DNA of 64,000 bases, from contig NZ_CP013373.1 of the NCBI RefSeq assembly GCF_001522585.2, positions 2,604,001-2,668,000 on the forward strand, written 5' to 3'. Positions 8,699-18,636 of this stretch are shown piece after piece. This DNA is from Burkholderia sp. NRF60-BP8. Lineage in GTDB: Bacteria; Pseudomonadota; Gammaproteobacteria; Burkholderiales; Burkholderiaceae. Under the pieces are notes generated by a model that was not told the origin of the DNA, ran no database searches, and was given only the letters and a program-made list of their open reading frames with translations. The number at the start of each line of letters is the position of its first letter. Position 1 is the stretch's first letter. The position numbers were made by a program, and so were the translations under genes.

Positions 8699-9457
8699 AT
8701 GCGGTTGAGCGGCAAGACGGCCATCGTCACGGGCGGCGGCTCGGGGTTCGGCGAAGGCATCGCGAAGACGTATGCGCGCGAAGGCGCGAACGTCGTCGTC
8801 AACGACCTGAACGGCGCGGCGGCCGAGCGCGTCGCGAGCGAGATCGCGCTCGCGGGCGGCAAGGCGATCGCGGTGGCCGGCGACGTATCGAAAGAGGACG
8901 ACTGGCGCGCGCTGCTGCAGGCGGCGCTCGACGATTTCCATGCGGTGCAGATCGTCGTGAACAACGCCGGCACCACGCACCGCAACAAGCCCGTGCTCGA
9001 CGTGACGGAAGCCGAATTCGACCGCGTGTACGCGGTCAACATGAAGAGCCTGTTCTGGTGCGTGCAGACCTTCGTGCCGTACTTCCGCGCCCAGGGCGGC
9101 GGCGTGTTCGTGAACGTCGCGTCGACGGCCGGCGTGCGGCCGCGCCCGGGCCTCGTCTGGTACAACAGCACGAAGGGCGCGATGATCACCGCGAGCAAGT
9201 CGCTCGCGGCCGAGCTCGGCGCCGACCGCATCCGCGTGAACTGCATCAACCCGGTACTCGGCGAAACCGCGTTGATGACCGAGTTCATGGGCTGCGAGGA
9301 CACCCCGGAAAATCGCCGCCGCTTCCTCGCGACGATCCCGCTCGGCCGCTTCTCGACGCCGCAGGACATCGCGAACGCCGCGCTGTACCTCGCGTCCGAC
9401 GAGGCCGAATTCATCACCGGCGTCTGCCTCGAAGTCGACGGCGGGCGCTGCATCTAG
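8699..9457 (+). CDS. Short-chain dehydrogenase/reductase
   Basis: A 252-residue classical SDR oxidoreductase. The Rossmann nucleotide-binding motif TGGGSGFGEG lies near residues 11-20. NNAG appears around residue 87, and the catalytic YNSTK (Tyr-X3-Lys) follows a serine in VASTAG. The C-terminal EVDGGRCI is typical of glucose-1-dehydrogenase or FabG-like annotations. The ATG at 8699 was chosen over that at 8684 because AGGAGA (8687-8692) lies at the right distance. It sits between the aldehyde dehydrogenase and the MFS gene on the same strand, so an alcohol-to-aldehyde-to-acid sequence is possible (inference). The 204-bp gap upstream holds no clear signal. Confidence 0.92.
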   Translation: MRLSGKTAIVTGGGSGFGEGIAKTYAREGANVVVNDLNGAAAERVASEIALAGGKAIAVAGDVSKEDDWRALLQAALDDFHAVQIVVNNAGTTHRNKPVLDVTEAEFDRVYAVNMKSLFWCVQTFVPYFRAQGGGVFVNVASTAGVRPRPGLVWYNSTKGAMITASKSLAAELGADRIRVNCINPVLGETALMTEFMGCEDTPENRRRFLATIPLGRFSTPQDIANAALYLASDEAEFITGVCLEVDGGRCI

Positions 9458-9539
9458 CCGTACCGGGCATCACGATCATTCTCTTGCTTCGCACGAAACC
9501 GGCTCGGACGCACCGCTGCGTCTGCTCCGGCCAACGACA

Positions 9540-9600
9540 ACGACAGTGGCGCACGGGATCCGGACAATCGCTCGAGCGCCCACCCTGATCGACAGGAGAC
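9540..9600 (+). repeat. Diverged single copy of the 49-bp leader unit
   Basis: The landmarks CACGGGATCCGG and (G/A)TCGAC are separated by the same 36-nt offset as in unit 1 of the tandem array at 6843. As there, the unit ends in TCGACAGGAG, which supplies the SD for the next gene. It indicates a duplicated leader shared by the dehydrogenase and the transporter. Confidence 0.6.
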
Positions 9601-9603
9601 AAC

Positions 9604-10908
9604 ATGGCAACATCGACGCAGTCGCTGCCGGGCTCGTCCGGCGCATTCGAGGAAGCAACCTACCGCAAGGTGTCGTGGCGACTCGTGCCGCTCCTGCTGC
9701 TGTGCTACGTGGTCGCGTATCTCGACCGCGTGAACGTCGGGTTCGCGAAGCTGCAGATGGCGAGCGACCTGAACCTGAGCGATACCGTGTACGGGCTCGG
9801 CGCCGGGATCTTCTTCTTCGGCTATTTCCTGTTCGAGGTGCCGAGCAACATCATCCTGCACCGCGTGGGCGCACGCGTCTGGATCGCCCGCATCATGGCG
9901 ACGTGGGGCGTGATCTCGATCCTGACGATGTTCGTCACGACGCCCGCGATGTTCTACGTGATGCGCTTTCTGCTCGGCGTCGCCGAAGCGGGCTTCTTTC
10001 CCGGCGTGATCCTCTACCTCACCTACTGGTATCCCGCGCACCGGCGCGGCCGGATGACGACGTTCTTCATGACGGCCGTCGCGCTGTCCGGCGTGATCGG
10101 CGGGCCGATCTCGGGCTTCATCCTGAAGGCGTTCGACGGCGTGAGCGGCTGGCACGGCTGGCAATGGCTGTTCCTGCTCGAAGGCATTCCGTCGGTGCTC
10201 GCCGGCGTGCTCGTGTTCTTCACGCTCGACGAGCGGATCGCGAAGGCGACCTGGCTGACCGATGAAGAAAAGGCGCTGCTCGCCCGCAACGTCGACGCCG
10301 AGGAAGCCACCAAGGAAGACCTGCCGCTCGGCGCGGTGATGTCGAGCCCGCGCGTGTGGCTGATGGCGCTGATCTACTTCTCGTTCGTGATGGGGCTCTA
10401 CGGCGTCGGCTTCTGGCTGCCGACGATCATCAAGGCGACGGGCGTGACCGATACGATCGTGATCGGCCTGCTGTCGGCGATTCCGTATGCGGCCGCGGTG
10501 GTCGCGATGATCCTGATCGCGCGCAGCGCGGACAAGCGCCGCGAACGCCGCTGGCACCTCGCGATTCCGGCCGCGATCGGCGCGCTCGGCCTCGTGCTGT
10601 CGGTGATCTGGGCGCACCAGACTGCGCTCGCGATGCTCGGCCTCACGCTCGCGACGATCGGCATCCTGACGACGCTGCCGCTGTTCTGGAGCCTGCCGAC
10701 CGCGTTCCTCGGCGGCACGGCCGCCGCGGCCGGCATCGCGATGATCAACTCGATCGGCAACCTCGCCGGCTTCCTGAGCCCGTACCTGATGGGCTGGCTC
10801 AAGCAGGCGACGGGCGCCAACGATGCGGGCATGTACATGCTGGCCGGGTTCCTCGTGCTCGGCGGGCTGCTCGCGCTGTCGGTGCCGAAGCGGCTCGTCG
10901 ACAAGTGA
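9604..10908 (+). CDS. MFS transporter, anion:cation symporter (ACS) type
   Basis: A 434-residue inner-membrane permease with about 12 hydrophobic segments in two halves. The first-helix motif LDRVNVGFAKLQM and the pattern GYFLFEVPSNIILHRVGAR are hallmarks of the ACS/phthalate-tartrate-glucarate permease group, which imports organic anions with protons. The central cytoplasmic loop is around 205-240. The start at 9604 follows GACAGGAG within the repeat-derived leader. With the two dehydrogenases upstream it probably imports the compound they oxidise (inference); the exact substrate is unknown. Confidence 0.92.
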   Translation: MATSTQSLPGSSGAFEEATYRKVSWRLVPLLLLCYVVAYLDRVNVGFAKLQMASDLNLSDTVYGLGAGIFFFGYFLFEVPSNIILHRVGARVWIARIMATWGVISILTMFVTTPAMFYVMRFLLGVAEAGFFPGVILYLTYWYPAHRRGRMTTFFMTAVALSGVIGGPISGFILKAFDGVSGWHGWQWLFLLEGIPSVLAGVLVFFTLDERIAKATWLTDEEKALLARNVDAEEATKEDLPLGAVMSSPRVWLMALIYFSFVMGLYGVGFWLPTIIKATGVTDTIVIGLLSAIPYAAAVVAMILIARSADKRRERRWHLAIPAAIGALGLVLSVIWAHQTALAMLGLTLATIGILTTLPLFWSLPTAFLGGTAAAAGIAMINSIGNLAGFLSPYLMGWLKQATGANDAGMYMLAGFLVLGGLLALSVPKRLVDK

Positions 10909-10994
10909 CGCGCGGCGCGTAAAGGCGCGCCGGACGTACCGAGCATCAAGCGCCCAAGCATCGAACACGCCGGTCGACGGCCGGCCCCACGAAA

Positions 10995-11034
10995 CGCCCC
11001 GACGCCCGGCACTGCCCGGCCGCCGGGGCGTTTT
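10995..11034 (+). terminator. Rho-independent terminator after the MFS gene
   Basis: Stem CGCCCCG (10995-11001) pairs with CGGGGCG (11024-11030), followed by TTTT. The loop contains a second small GC dyad. It lies 87 bp after the MFS stop codon. Confidence 0.6.
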
Positions 11035-11120
11035 CGATTCCGGACAGGCAAGACCCTGCGGCCGAATGCTTCGCCGACCGGATGACGGCGCGATGCGTCC
11101 GCACTGCGTCGCGACGGACG

Positions 11121-11160
11121 AAAAAAAGCCCCGAAGGCCGTTCGGCGTTCGGGGCTTTTA
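11121..11160. terminator. Bidirectional terminator between MFS gene and hemY
   Basis: AGCCCCGAA and TTCGGGGCT form the stem, with A7 on the left (a T-run for the leftward hemC-hemDX-hemY transcript) and TTTTTA on the right. It stands 21 bp beyond the hemY stop. Confidence 0.8.
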
Positions 11161-11181
11161 CGCTCGCGGCGCAGCGCCGCG

Positions 11182-12369
11182 TCAGACCACGGTGATCGCG
11201 AGCGCGCTTTCGCGGTAGTGCTTCGCGGCCTTGTCGGTTTCGCCGAGATGCTCGAACAGACGGGCGAGCGCACGATGCGCCCGCACCTTCAGCGCCTCGT
11301 TGTCGGCCAGCTTCAGCGCCGCTTCGAGGAACGACTGCGCCTTGCCCCACAACTGCTGCTGCTGGCAGAGGCGGCCGAGTGCGAACAGCAGGTCGGCATC
11401 TTCCGGATGATCCTTCTTCCAGCCTTCGGCCTTCTGGATCAGCGGCAGCGCATCGGCGCCGGCCGTGTCCGGATAACGGCGCAGCAGGCGCGCATCCCAG
11501 TTGTGCGCGAGCGCGTCCTCGACGATCCGGCGCGCTTCGTTGCGGCGCTCGAGCGGCACGAGCAGCTCGGCCGCGAGATCGGCCAGACGCGGCGACTGGC
11601 GCTCGACCGGCGACAGCGACTGCCACACTTCGAGCAACGCGTCCGGGTCGTGCCGGCGTTCGCGCAGCAGGTTTTCCGCCGCCTGCTGGCGCAGCCGCAC
11701 GGCCGCGGCCGGATGCAGCGCCTCGCGCTTTTCGAGCGCCTTCGCGAGCTTCAGCACCTCGGCCCAGTTCTTCAGTTGCTGCTGCGCACGCAACGCGACC
11801 TGCTGCGCGTGGATGCGCTTGCCGCCGGCCTGCATGTCGGCCAGCGCGGCGAGCGCACCGTCGGCATCGCGGGCGTCCGCGCGCATGTCGGCGGCGGCGA
11901 GCAGCCGTGCATCCTGCCAGTCGGGCGCGTCGATCTTCGACAGCCAGTCGTCGCGACGCGTGTACTCGTGCATCCGATGCGCGGCGGTGGCCGCGACGAG
12001 ACTCGCGGCGCCCAGGTTCGCGTCGACCGACAGCGCTTCGCGCGCGGCCTTCTCCGCACGCGAGAAGCGGCCCGCGTACAGGTTCGCGATCGCATCGCGC
12101 AGCGACGCCTGCGCCTTCTCGTTGCGCGAGCGCGCGCGATAGGCGGCGACCCGCTGCGGCATGCGCCAGATGTTGCGCACGATGCGCAGCAGCGCATACA
12201 CGACGATGAACAGCACGACGATGGCGATCACGAACAAGTTCAGCGACACGTCGACCCGGTACGGCGGATAGACGAGCAGCACCTGCCCCGCGTCGAAACG
12301 GCCGACGGTGGCGAGCGCGGCGGCGAGCGCGAACAGGACCGCGAGCCAGACGATTCCTCGAAGCGTCAT
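11182..12369 (-). CDS. hemY: HemY, TPR-containing membrane protein of haem synthesis
   Basis: A 395-residue inner-membrane protein encoded in the haem operon. Two N-terminal hydrophobic segments (about 4-24 and 42-62) carry the HemY_N region, and the rest is helical with tetratricopeptide-like repeats such as WGKAQSFLEAALKLADNEAL. It is not the protoporphyrinogen oxidase that shares the name HemY in Gram-positives; in proteobacteria it is thought to help organise late haem enzymes. The ATG at 12369 (MTLRGIVWLAVLFALAAAL) lies 2 bp after the hemDX stop, so translation is probably coupled. The open frame upstream of it lies inside hemDX and is not coding. Confidence 0.93.
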   Translation of the reverse strand: MTLRGIVWLAVLFALAAALATVGRFDAGQVLLVYPPYRVDVSLNLFVIAIVVLFIVVYALLRIVRNIWRMPQRVAAYRARSRNEKAQASLRDAIANLYAGRFSRAEKAAREALSVDANLGAASLVAATAAHRMHEYTRRDDWLSKIDAPDWQDARLLAAADMRADARDADGALAALADMQAGGKRIHAQQVALRAQQQLKNWAEVLKLAKALEKREALHPAAAVRLRQQAAENLLRERRHDPDALLEVWQSLSPVERQSPRLADLAAELLVPLERRNEARRIVEDALAHNWDARLLRRYPDTAGADALPLIQKAEGWKKDHPEDADLLFALGRLCQQQQLWGKAQSFLEAALKLADNEALKVRAHRALARLFEHLGETDKAAKHYRESALAITVV

Positions 12370-12371
12370 CG

Positions 12372-14342
12372 TTACCCCCGGCTCTTGAACTGCTGAACGG
12401 CGTTCAGGCTCGTGTTCAGGTTCGGCACCGCGACGCTCAGCGATGCGCCGTCGACCTGCTTGAGCAGATCTTCGACGGTCTGCGTGTCCTTCGACGCCTG
12501 ATCGAAATACTTGCCGAGCGACGCCTGGGCGGCGTGCAGGTCGGCCTTCATCGCGCTGTCGTTGCGCGCCAGCAGCGACAGCCGCGCGGTGAGCAGACGC
12601 AGCTTCACGTTCTCGCGCACGAAGTAGCCCTGGTCGGGCGACGCGAGCATCGCATCCGCGTGGTCGATCCGGCGCACCTGCACGAGGCCCTTCAGTTGCT
12701 GACCGAGACCGGCCGAGAAGTCGTGCCACCACACCTTCCAGCGCGGCTCGCCGGCGGCGACCGACGAAGCGGCGTCGGCCGGCGCGGCCTTCGGCGCCGC
12801 GTGCGGCACGATCGCCTCGCCCGACAGCGGCAGCGCGTCGATCTTGCCGATCGCGTCGTCAAGCTTGATCGCGAGGCCGGTGAGATCGGCTGTCGGCGCG
12901 GCCTTCAGCTTCTCGATGTCCTGCGCGAGCGCCTTGCGCACCGTGACGGCCTGTGCGCTCTGCGACGTCGCGAGACGCGCGTCGGCGTTCTGCAGCGCGA
13001 TCAGCGCGAGCTGCGTGTTGCCGGTCAGCTGAAGCTGCTGGCTCGCGCTCGACAGCATCTGGTCGACTTCCTCGAGCATCCACGCATCGCGGTTGCGCGA
13101 CAGGTCCTGGTATTGCTGCTGCAGCGCCTGCTGCGCGCTCTGCGCATCGGCAAGCTTGCCGTCGAGCTGCGCGAGCTGCGTGTCGACCTGGTGCGTGCCG
13201 GCGAGCGCCTGCTCGGTCTTCATCCGCGTTTCGGCCGCTTGCGCGTCGAGCGCCTTCTGGCGCGCGACGAACGTACCGTCGAGCCGATCGATCTTGCGGT
13301 TCAGCGCGTAGCCGCCGACACCCGCCGCGCAGCCGAGCACGACGACGACGAACCACAGCGCCGCGCTGCCGCCGCGGCGCGCACGCGGCTCGGGCGCGAG
13401 ATAAGGAGGGTTGGGCGGCGGTGCGGATGCAGCGGCCGGCTGGGAAGCGACGCTTTTGGAATCGTTGGTATCTGTCATGCGTTTAGTCACCGGTGCGGCT
13501 GTCGCCGGTTGGACGGCCTCGTCGGCCATCGTTCGAAACGCGCGGACGATGCGCTCATCGCCCGCGCCGGTCAGCGTAATCCTATCAAAACCCAATGCGC
13601 GCGCGGTCTGCTCGATCCGCGGGTGCGGCGTCACGAGCGGCGCATGCTTCAGCGCGTCGATCTCGGCGTCGTTCAGGTGGGCGCGCGCGAGCTCGTGCAG
13701 ATTGCGCACGCCTTCCGAGCTCGTGACGAGCCACGCGTGCGGCTGGCCGTCGAGCAGCGCATGCACGCGCTCCCACGCGCCGACGCGCGGCTCGGGCACG
13801 ACGCGCCGGTAGGCGGCGACGAGCGTGACGTCCGCCCCGGCCTCGCGCAGGCGGTCGGCGAGCCACTCGCGCCCGCCGTCGCCGCGCACGATCAGCACGC
13901 GCTTGCCCGCCAGCGCCTGCGCGCCGCCGAACGCGGCCTCGATGCTCGCGAACAGGCTTTCCGAATCGTAATGGGGCACGCCGCCGTCGGGCGGCGCCTG
14001 CGGCGCGATCACGCGATGCGCGGGCGCCGCGATGCCGTGACGTTCGAGCGCCGCGACGCTGCCGGGCCCGACCACGCCGACCGGCAGCGCGTTCGGCCAG
14101 ATCGCGCCGTAGCGCGCGAGCGCGCGGTCGATCGCGTTCGGCGACACGAAAATCACCAGCGCGTAGTCGGCCAGCGCCGCGAACGCGGCGTCGAGCGGCG
14201 CCGGATCGTTGACCGGCGCGATGTCGATCAGCGGGAATTCGAGCACGTCGCAACCGGCATCGGCCAGTTGCGACGCAAGCGCGTCGGACTGGCCGTCCGG
14301 ACGCGTCAGGACAGCGGTGAACGCGCGCGCGCCGCCCGCCAT
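12372..14342 (-). CDS. hemDX: Fused uroporphyrinogen-III synthase / HemX protein
   Basis: A single 656-residue frame joins two proteins that are separate in enterobacteria. Residues 1-275 are HemD, which cyclises hydroxymethylbilane to uroporphyrinogen III: AVLTRPDGQSD opens the domain and IVFVSPNAIDRAL-type and WLVTSSEGVRNL segments are family-like. A Pro/Ala-rich linker (276-323) leads to HemX: one membrane helix near 326-347, then a long coiled coil (about 350-445) and the HemX helical region. An internal ATG at 13478 (MTDTNDSKSV) could allow separate HemX, but no stop interrupts the frame. The start ATG overlaps the hemC stop as TGATG. Fused HemDX annotations are known in Burkholderia. 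Confidence 0.93.
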   Translation of the reverse strand: MAGGARAFTAVLTRPDGQSDALASQLADAGCDVLEFPLIDIAPVNDPAPLDAAFAALADYALVIFVSPNAIDRALARYGAIWPNALPVGVVGPGSVAALERHGIAAPAHRVIAPQAPPDGGVPHYDSESLFASIEAAFGGAQALAGKRVLIVRGDGGREWLADRLREAGADVTLVAAYRRVVPEPRVGAWERVHALLDGQPHAWLVTSSEGVRNLHELARAHLNDAEIDALKHAPLVTPHPRIEQTARALGFDRITLTGAGDERIVRAFRTMADEAVQPATAAPVTKRMTDTNDSKSVASQPAAASAPPPNPPYLAPEPRARRGGSAALWFVVVVLGCAAGVGGYALNRKIDRLDGTFVARQKALDAQAAETRMKTEQALAGTHQVDTQLAQLDGKLADAQSAQQALQQQYQDLSRNRDAWMLEEVDQMLSSASQQLQLTGNTQLALIALQNADARLATSQSAQAVTVRKALAQDIEKLKAAPTADLTGLAIKLDDAIGKIDALPLSGEAIVPHAAPKAAPADAASSVAAGEPRWKVWWHDFSAGLGQQLKGLVQVRRIDHADAMLASPDQGYFVRENVKLRLLTARLSLLARNDSAMKADLHAAQASLGKYFDQASKDTQTVEDLLKQVDGASLSVAVPNLNTSLNAVQQFKSRG

Positions 14343-15346
14343 CAGGCGTCGCCCTTGCCCGCGGCCTGCGAGCCCGCGAGCAGCGCCTGGACGATGTCGA
14401 GCGCGCCTTGCGCCTCGAGCTCGTCGGACACCGCGCGGCCGAGCGCGAGCGCATCGGCGACGGTCACGACGGCCCCGCACTCCTCGGCCGTCAGCACGCG
14501 CTTGCCGTCGGTGGTCGACACGCGGCCCGTCAGGTACAGCTCGCCAGCACGCCACACCGCGTGCGCGGCGAGCGGCACCTCGCAACTGCCGCCGAGCGCG
14601 CGCGACACCATCCGCTCGGCCTCGACCGCGAGCGCGGTCTGCGGGTCGTGCAGCGGCGCGAGCCACGCGGCGACGTCGTCGCGGCGCGCGGCGATCTCGA
14701 TGCCGAGCGCGCCCTGGCCGGCCGCCGGCGGGCTGGCCTCGACGTCGAGCAGCGTGCGGATCCGCGCGTCGAGGCCGAGGCGTTTCAGACCGGCCGCCGC
14801 CAGGATGATCGCCGCGTAGTCGCCGCGATCGAGTTTCGCGAGACGCGTGTCGAGGTTGCCGCGCAGCGGCAGGACCTCGAGATGCGGATAACGCGAACGC
14901 AGCATCGCTTCGCGACGCAGGCTCGATGTGCCGACGACCGCACCGGCCGGCAGCGCGTCGAGCGACGCGTAATCGTTCGACACGAACGCGTCGCGCGGGT
15001 CTTCGCGTTCCATGATCGCGGCGAGCGAGAAGCCGTCGGGCAGCGCCATCGGCACGTCCTTCAGCGAGTGCACCGCGAGATCGGCGCGGCCGTCGGCCAG
15101 CGCGCTCTCCAGTTCCTTCACGAACAGGCCCTTGCCGCCGACCTTCGACAGCGTGCGATCGAGAATCTGATCGCCGCGCGTCGTCATCCCGAGGATTTTC
15201 ACGTCACAAGCTGGATATAATTTGCGCAGCGCATCACGCACATGTTCGGCTTGCCACATCGCCAGGCGGCTCTCGCGCGAAGCGATCGTCAACGTCGCGG
15301 GCAACCGTGCCTGGTGCGGCCCGGCCGCGGGGGTCTCGGAATTCAT
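14342..15346 (-). CDS. hemC: Porphobilinogen deaminase (hydroxymethylbilane synthase)
   Basis: Joins four porphobilinogen molecules into hydroxymethylbilane in the cytoplasm, using a covalent dipyrromethane cofactor. The product has 334 residues. Cys255 in [10 protein letters not shown] is the cofactor attachment site, the catalytic Asp98 lies in HSLKDVP, and [11 protein letters not shown] and TTRGDQILD are the usual phosphate and substrate loops. The ATG at 15346 ([12 protein letters not shown]) gives a short extra N-terminus before the family start [14 protein letters not shown]. It is first in the hemC-hemDX-hemY operon and divergent from ppc. Confidence 0.96.
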   Translation of the reverse strand: MNSETPAAGPHQARLPATLTIASRESRLAMWQAEHVRDALRKLYPACDVKILGMTTRGDQILDRTLSKVGGKGLFVKELESALADGRADLAVHSLKDVPMALPDGFSLAAIMEREDPRDAFVSNDYASLDALPAGAVVGTSSLRREAMLRSRYPHLEVLPLRGNLDTRLAKLDRGDYAAIILAAAGLKRLGLDARIRTLLDVEASPPAAGQGALGIEIAARRDDVAAWLAPLHDPQTALAVEAERMVSRALGGSCEVPLAAHAVWRAGELYLTGRVSTTDGKRVLTAEECGAVVTVADALALGRAVSDELEAQGALDIVQALLAGSQAAGKGDA

Positions 15347-15495
15347 TGCTGGAACATCGAAGGACGGGATTGAAGACCGAACAATGGTAGCACGCACGCC
15401 CCGGCCGCCCGAGCCCGGAGCCTGCGCCCGGCCTGCCTCCGTGCGGGTCGCGGCGCCGTGGTGCGGATGTGCCGCACGTAGCTGGTTGCTTGACC

Positions 15496-15530
15496 GCAGT
15501 TCCCGCAGTTCCCGCAGTTCCCGCAGTTCC
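15496..15530. repeat. 9-bp tandem repeat upstream of ppc
   Basis: GCAGTTCCC is repeated head-to-tail four times (the last copy lacks one base), directly after a TTGACC hexamer at 15490-15495 that could serve as a -35 element. The array lies 33 bp before the ppc start, between hemC and ppc. A change in copy number would move sequence relative to that hexamer by 9 bp. Confidence 0.85.
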
Positions 15531-15562
15531 TTTTGACTCGAGCTTTCCCAAGGAAACCCATC

Positions 15563-18500
15563 GTGAAGTCTTCCGGATCGGCGCGTACGGCGCGCCGCAA
15601 TGCTGCCTTGCCCTCCTCCGACGCCCCGACGGGCACGCTCGCCACCGCCGCGAACGGCCGTGCGAAAACGGCGACGAAACCCACGGCAACGAAACCGAAA
15701 GACCCGATACGTCAGACAAAAACGGCGACGAAAGCCGCCGGCGCAGTCGCCCGCCAGGCCGTCGCGACGAAGGCCGGCACCCGCGCGCGCGACGACAAGG
15801 ACCGTCCGCTGTTCGAAGACATCCGCTTCCTCGGCCGCCTGCTCGGCGACGTCGTGCGCGAACAGGAAGGCGATACCGTGTTCGACGTGGTCGAGACGAT
15901 CCGCCAGACCGCGGTCAAGTTCCGTCGCGAGGACGACAGCGAAGCCGCGCAGGCGCTCGAGAAGAAGCTGCGCAAGCTGACGCCGGAGCAGACGGTGAGC
16001 GTCGTGCGCGCGTTCAGCTATTTCTCGCACCTCGCGAACATCGCGGAAGACCGCCATCACAACCGCCGCCGCCGCATCCACGCGCTGGCCGGCTCCGCGC
16101 CGCAGCCCGGCACGGTCGCGTACGCGCTCGATCAATTGAAAACCACCGGCAACGCGTCGAAGCGCCTGCTGCAACGCTTCTTCGACGATGCGCTGATCGT
16201 GCCGGTGCTGACCGCGCACCCGACCGAAGTGCAGCGCAAGAGCATCCTCGACGCGCAGCACGACATCGCGCGCCTGCTCGCCGAGCGCGACCAGGAACTG
16301 ACCGCGCGCGAGCGCCAGTACAACGAAGCAATGCTGCGCGCGCGCGTGACCGCGCTGTGGCAGACGCGCATGCTGCGCGACTCGCGCCTGACGGTCGGCG
16401 ACGAAATCGAGAACGCGCTGTCGTACTACCGCGCGACCTTCCTCGACGAGTTGCCCGCGCTGTACGGCGACATCGAGGCCGCGCTCGCCGAGCACGGCCT
16501 GTCGGCCCGCGTGCCCGCGTTCTTCCAGATGGGCAGCTGGATCGGCGGCGACCGCGACGGCAACCCGAACGTGACCGCTGCGACGCTCGACGAGGCGATC
16601 AACCGCCAGGCCGCGGTGATCCTCGAACACTATCTGGAGCAGGTGCACAAGCTCGGCGCCGAGCTGTCGGTGTCGAACCTGCTGGTCGGCGCAAGCGACG
16701 CGGTGAAGGCGCTCGCGGCAGCGTCGCCCGACCAGTCGCCGCACCGTGTCGACGAACCGTATCGCCGCGCGCTGATCGGCATCTACACGCGGCTCGCCGC
16801 GAGCGCGCGCGTGCGCGTCGGCGAAGGCACGGTACCCGTGCGCAGCGCGGGCCGCGGCGCGCCGCCGGTGCGCGCGATTCCGTACGAGGATTCCGAAGCG
16901 TTCGTTGCCGATCTGAAGGTGCTGACCGCGTCGCTCGACGAACACCACGGCACGTCGCTCGCCGCGCCGCGCCTCGCGCCGCTCGTGCGCGCGGCCGAAG
17001 TGTTCGGCTTCCATCTGGCGAGCATCGACCTGCGCCAGAGTTCCGACATCCACGAGGCGGTGGTCGCCGAGCTGTTCGCGCGCGCGGGCGTCGAGGCCGA
17101 CTATGCGGCGCTCGCCGAGGAAGACAAGCTGCGCGTGCTGCTCGCCGCGCTCGCCGATCCGCGCCCGCTGCGCTCGCCGTACCTCGAATACTCGGCGCTC
17201 GCGCAGAGCGAGCTCGGCGTGTTCGAGAAGGCGCGCGAGGTCCGCGCGCAATTCGGCGCGCGCGCGGTGCGCAACTACATCATTTCGCACACGGAAACCG
17301 TCAGCGATCTCGTCGAGGTATTGCTGCTGCAGAAGGAGACGGGCCTGCTCGAAGGCACGCTCGGCGTGCCGGGCGGCGACGCGCGCAACAGCCTGATGGT
17401 GATCCCGCTGTTCGAGACGATCCCCGACCTGCGCGACGCGTCGCGCATCATGCGCGAATACTTCGCGCTGCCGGGCATCGACGCGTTGATCGCGCACCAG
17501 GGCGCGGAACAGGAAGTGATGCTCGGCTACTCCGACAGCAACAAGGACGGCGGCTTCCTCACGTCGAACTGGGAGCTGTATCGCGCGGAGCTCGCGCTCG
17601 TCGACCTGTTCCGCGAGCGCAAGATCACGCTGCGGCTGTTCCACGGCCGCGGCGGCACGGTCGGCCGCGGGGGCGGCCCGACCTACCAGGCGATCCTGTC
17701 GCAGCCGCCGGGCACCGTGAACGGCCAGATCCGCCTGACCGAACAGGGCGAGGTGATCGCGAGCAAGTTCTCGAACCCGTCGATCGGCCGGCGCAACCTC
17801 GAGACGGTCGTCGCCGCGACGCTCGAGGCGTCGCTGCTGCCGCAGTCGAACGCGCCGGCGCAATTGCCCGCGTTCGAAGCCGCGATGCAGACGCTGTCCG
17901 ACGCGGCGATGGCCGCGTATCGCGCGCTCGTCTACGAAACCCCGGGCTTCACCGACTACTTCTTCTCGTCGACGCCGATCACCGAGATCGCCGAGCTGAA
18001 CATCGGCAGCCGCCCGGCGTCGCGCAAGCTGCAGGATCCGAAGCAGCGCAAGATCGAGGATCTGCGCGCGATTCCGTGGGGCTTCTCGTGGGGTCAGTGC
18101 CGGCTGCTGCTGACCGGCTGGTACGGCTTCGGCAGCGCGGTGAGCGCGTATCTCGACGGCGCGCCCGACGACGCCGAACGCGCGAAACGCGTCGCGCTGC
18201 TCAAGAAGATGAACAAGACCTGGCCGTTCTTCTCGAACCTGCTGTCGAACATGGACATGGTGCTCGCGAAGACCGATCTCGCGGTCGCGTCGCGCTATGC
18301 GCAACTCGTGCCCGACCGCAAGCTGCGCAAGCACGTGTTCGAGCGGATCGTCGCGGAATGGGAGCGCACGTCGCAGGCGCTCGCGGAAATCACCGGGCAC
18401 GAAGGCCGCCTCGCGACCAACCCGCTGCTCGCGCGCTCGATCAAGAACCGCTTCCCGTATCTCGATCCGCTGAACCACCTGCAGGTCGAGCTGATCAAGC

Positions 18501-18592
18501 GTCACCGCGCGGGCGACACGAACGCGCGGCTGCGCCGCGGGATTCACCTGACGATCAACGGGATCGCGGCCGGCCTGCGCAACACCGGCTGA
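15563..18592 (+). CDS. ppc: Phosphoenolpyruvate carboxylase
   Basis: Carboxylates PEP to oxaloacetate, replenishing the TCA cycle. Catalytic motifs are intact: His219 in [10 protein letters not shown], Lys661 in [10 protein letters not shown], and the glycine-rich [14 protein letters not shown] loop. The C-terminus ends [11 protein letters not shown], as in the family. At 1009 residues it exceeds the E. coli enzyme by more than 120; much of the excess is an N-terminal Lys/Ala/Thr-rich stretch (about residues 1-85) of low complexity, before [13 protein letters not shown]. The GTG at 15563 was chosen because AAGGAAA lies at SD distance and the sequence upstream is not conserved. It is divergent from hemC. 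Confidence 0.96.
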   Translation: MKSSGSARTARRNAALPSSDAPTGTLATAANGRAKTATKPTATKPKDPIRQTKTATKAAGAVARQAVATKAGTRARDDKDRPLFEDIRFLGRLLGDVVREQEGDTVFDVVETIRQTAVKFRREDDSEAAQALEKKLRKLTPEQTVSVVRAFSYFSHLANIAEDRHHNRRRRIHALAGSAPQPGTVAYALDQLKTTGNASKRLLQRFFDDALIVPVLTAHPTEVQRKSILDAQHDIARLLAERDQELTARERQYNEAMLRARVTALWQTRMLRDSRLTVGDEIENALSYYRATFLDELPALYGDIEAALAEHGLSARVPAFFQMGSWIGGDRDGNPNVTAATLDEAINRQAAVILEHYLEQVHKLGAELSVSNLLVGASDAVKALAAASPDQSPHRVDEPYRRALIGIYTRLAASARVRVGEGTVPVRSAGRGAPPVRAIPYEDSEAFVADLKVLTASLDEHHGTSLAAPRLAPLVRAAEVFGFHLASIDLRQSSDIHEAVVAELFARAGVEADYAALAEEDKLRVLLAALADPRPLRSPYLEYSALAQSELGVFEKAREVRAQFGARAVRNYIISHTETVSDLVEVLLLQKETGLLEGTLGVPGGDARNSLMVIPLFETIPDLRDASRIMREYFALPGIDALIAHQGAEQEVMLGYSDSNKDGGFLTSNWELYRAELALVDLFRERKITLRLFHGRGGTVGRGGGPTYQAILSQPPGTVNGQIRLTEQGEVIASKFSNPSIGRRNLETVVAATLEASLLPQSNAPAQLPAFEAAMQTLSDAAMAAYRALVYETPGFTDYFFSSTPITEIAELNIGSRPASRKLQDPKQRKIEDLRAIPWGFSWGQCRLLLTGWYGFGSAVSAYLDGAPDDAERAKRVALLKKMNKTWPFFSNLLSNMDMVLAKTDLAVASRYAQLVPDRKLRKHVFERIVAEWERTSQALAEITGHEGRLATNPLLARSIKNRFPYLDPLNHLQVELIKRHRAGDTNARLRRGIHLTINGIAAGLRNTG

Positions 18593-18636
18593 TCCGCGCG
18601 CGGCGCGGGTGCATTCCGCGCCGCCCGGGACAACGA

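Noticed and set aside
12372..14342. HemD-HemX fusion as a sequencing error
   Set aside because: The join is an in-frame Pro/Ala linker with consistent codon use, and fused HemDX is known in this genus.
15205..15225. TATAAT-like sequence on the plus strand near 15218 as a ppc promoter
   Set aside because: It lies inside hemC coding sequence (codons for Lys-Leu-Tyr-Pro) and over 300 bp from ppc.
14342..18547. A 1401-residue minus-strand frame antisense to ppc and ending as HemC
   Set aside because: Only the part from 15346 is HemC. The upstream part is the reverse complement of ppc with no stop because of codon bias.
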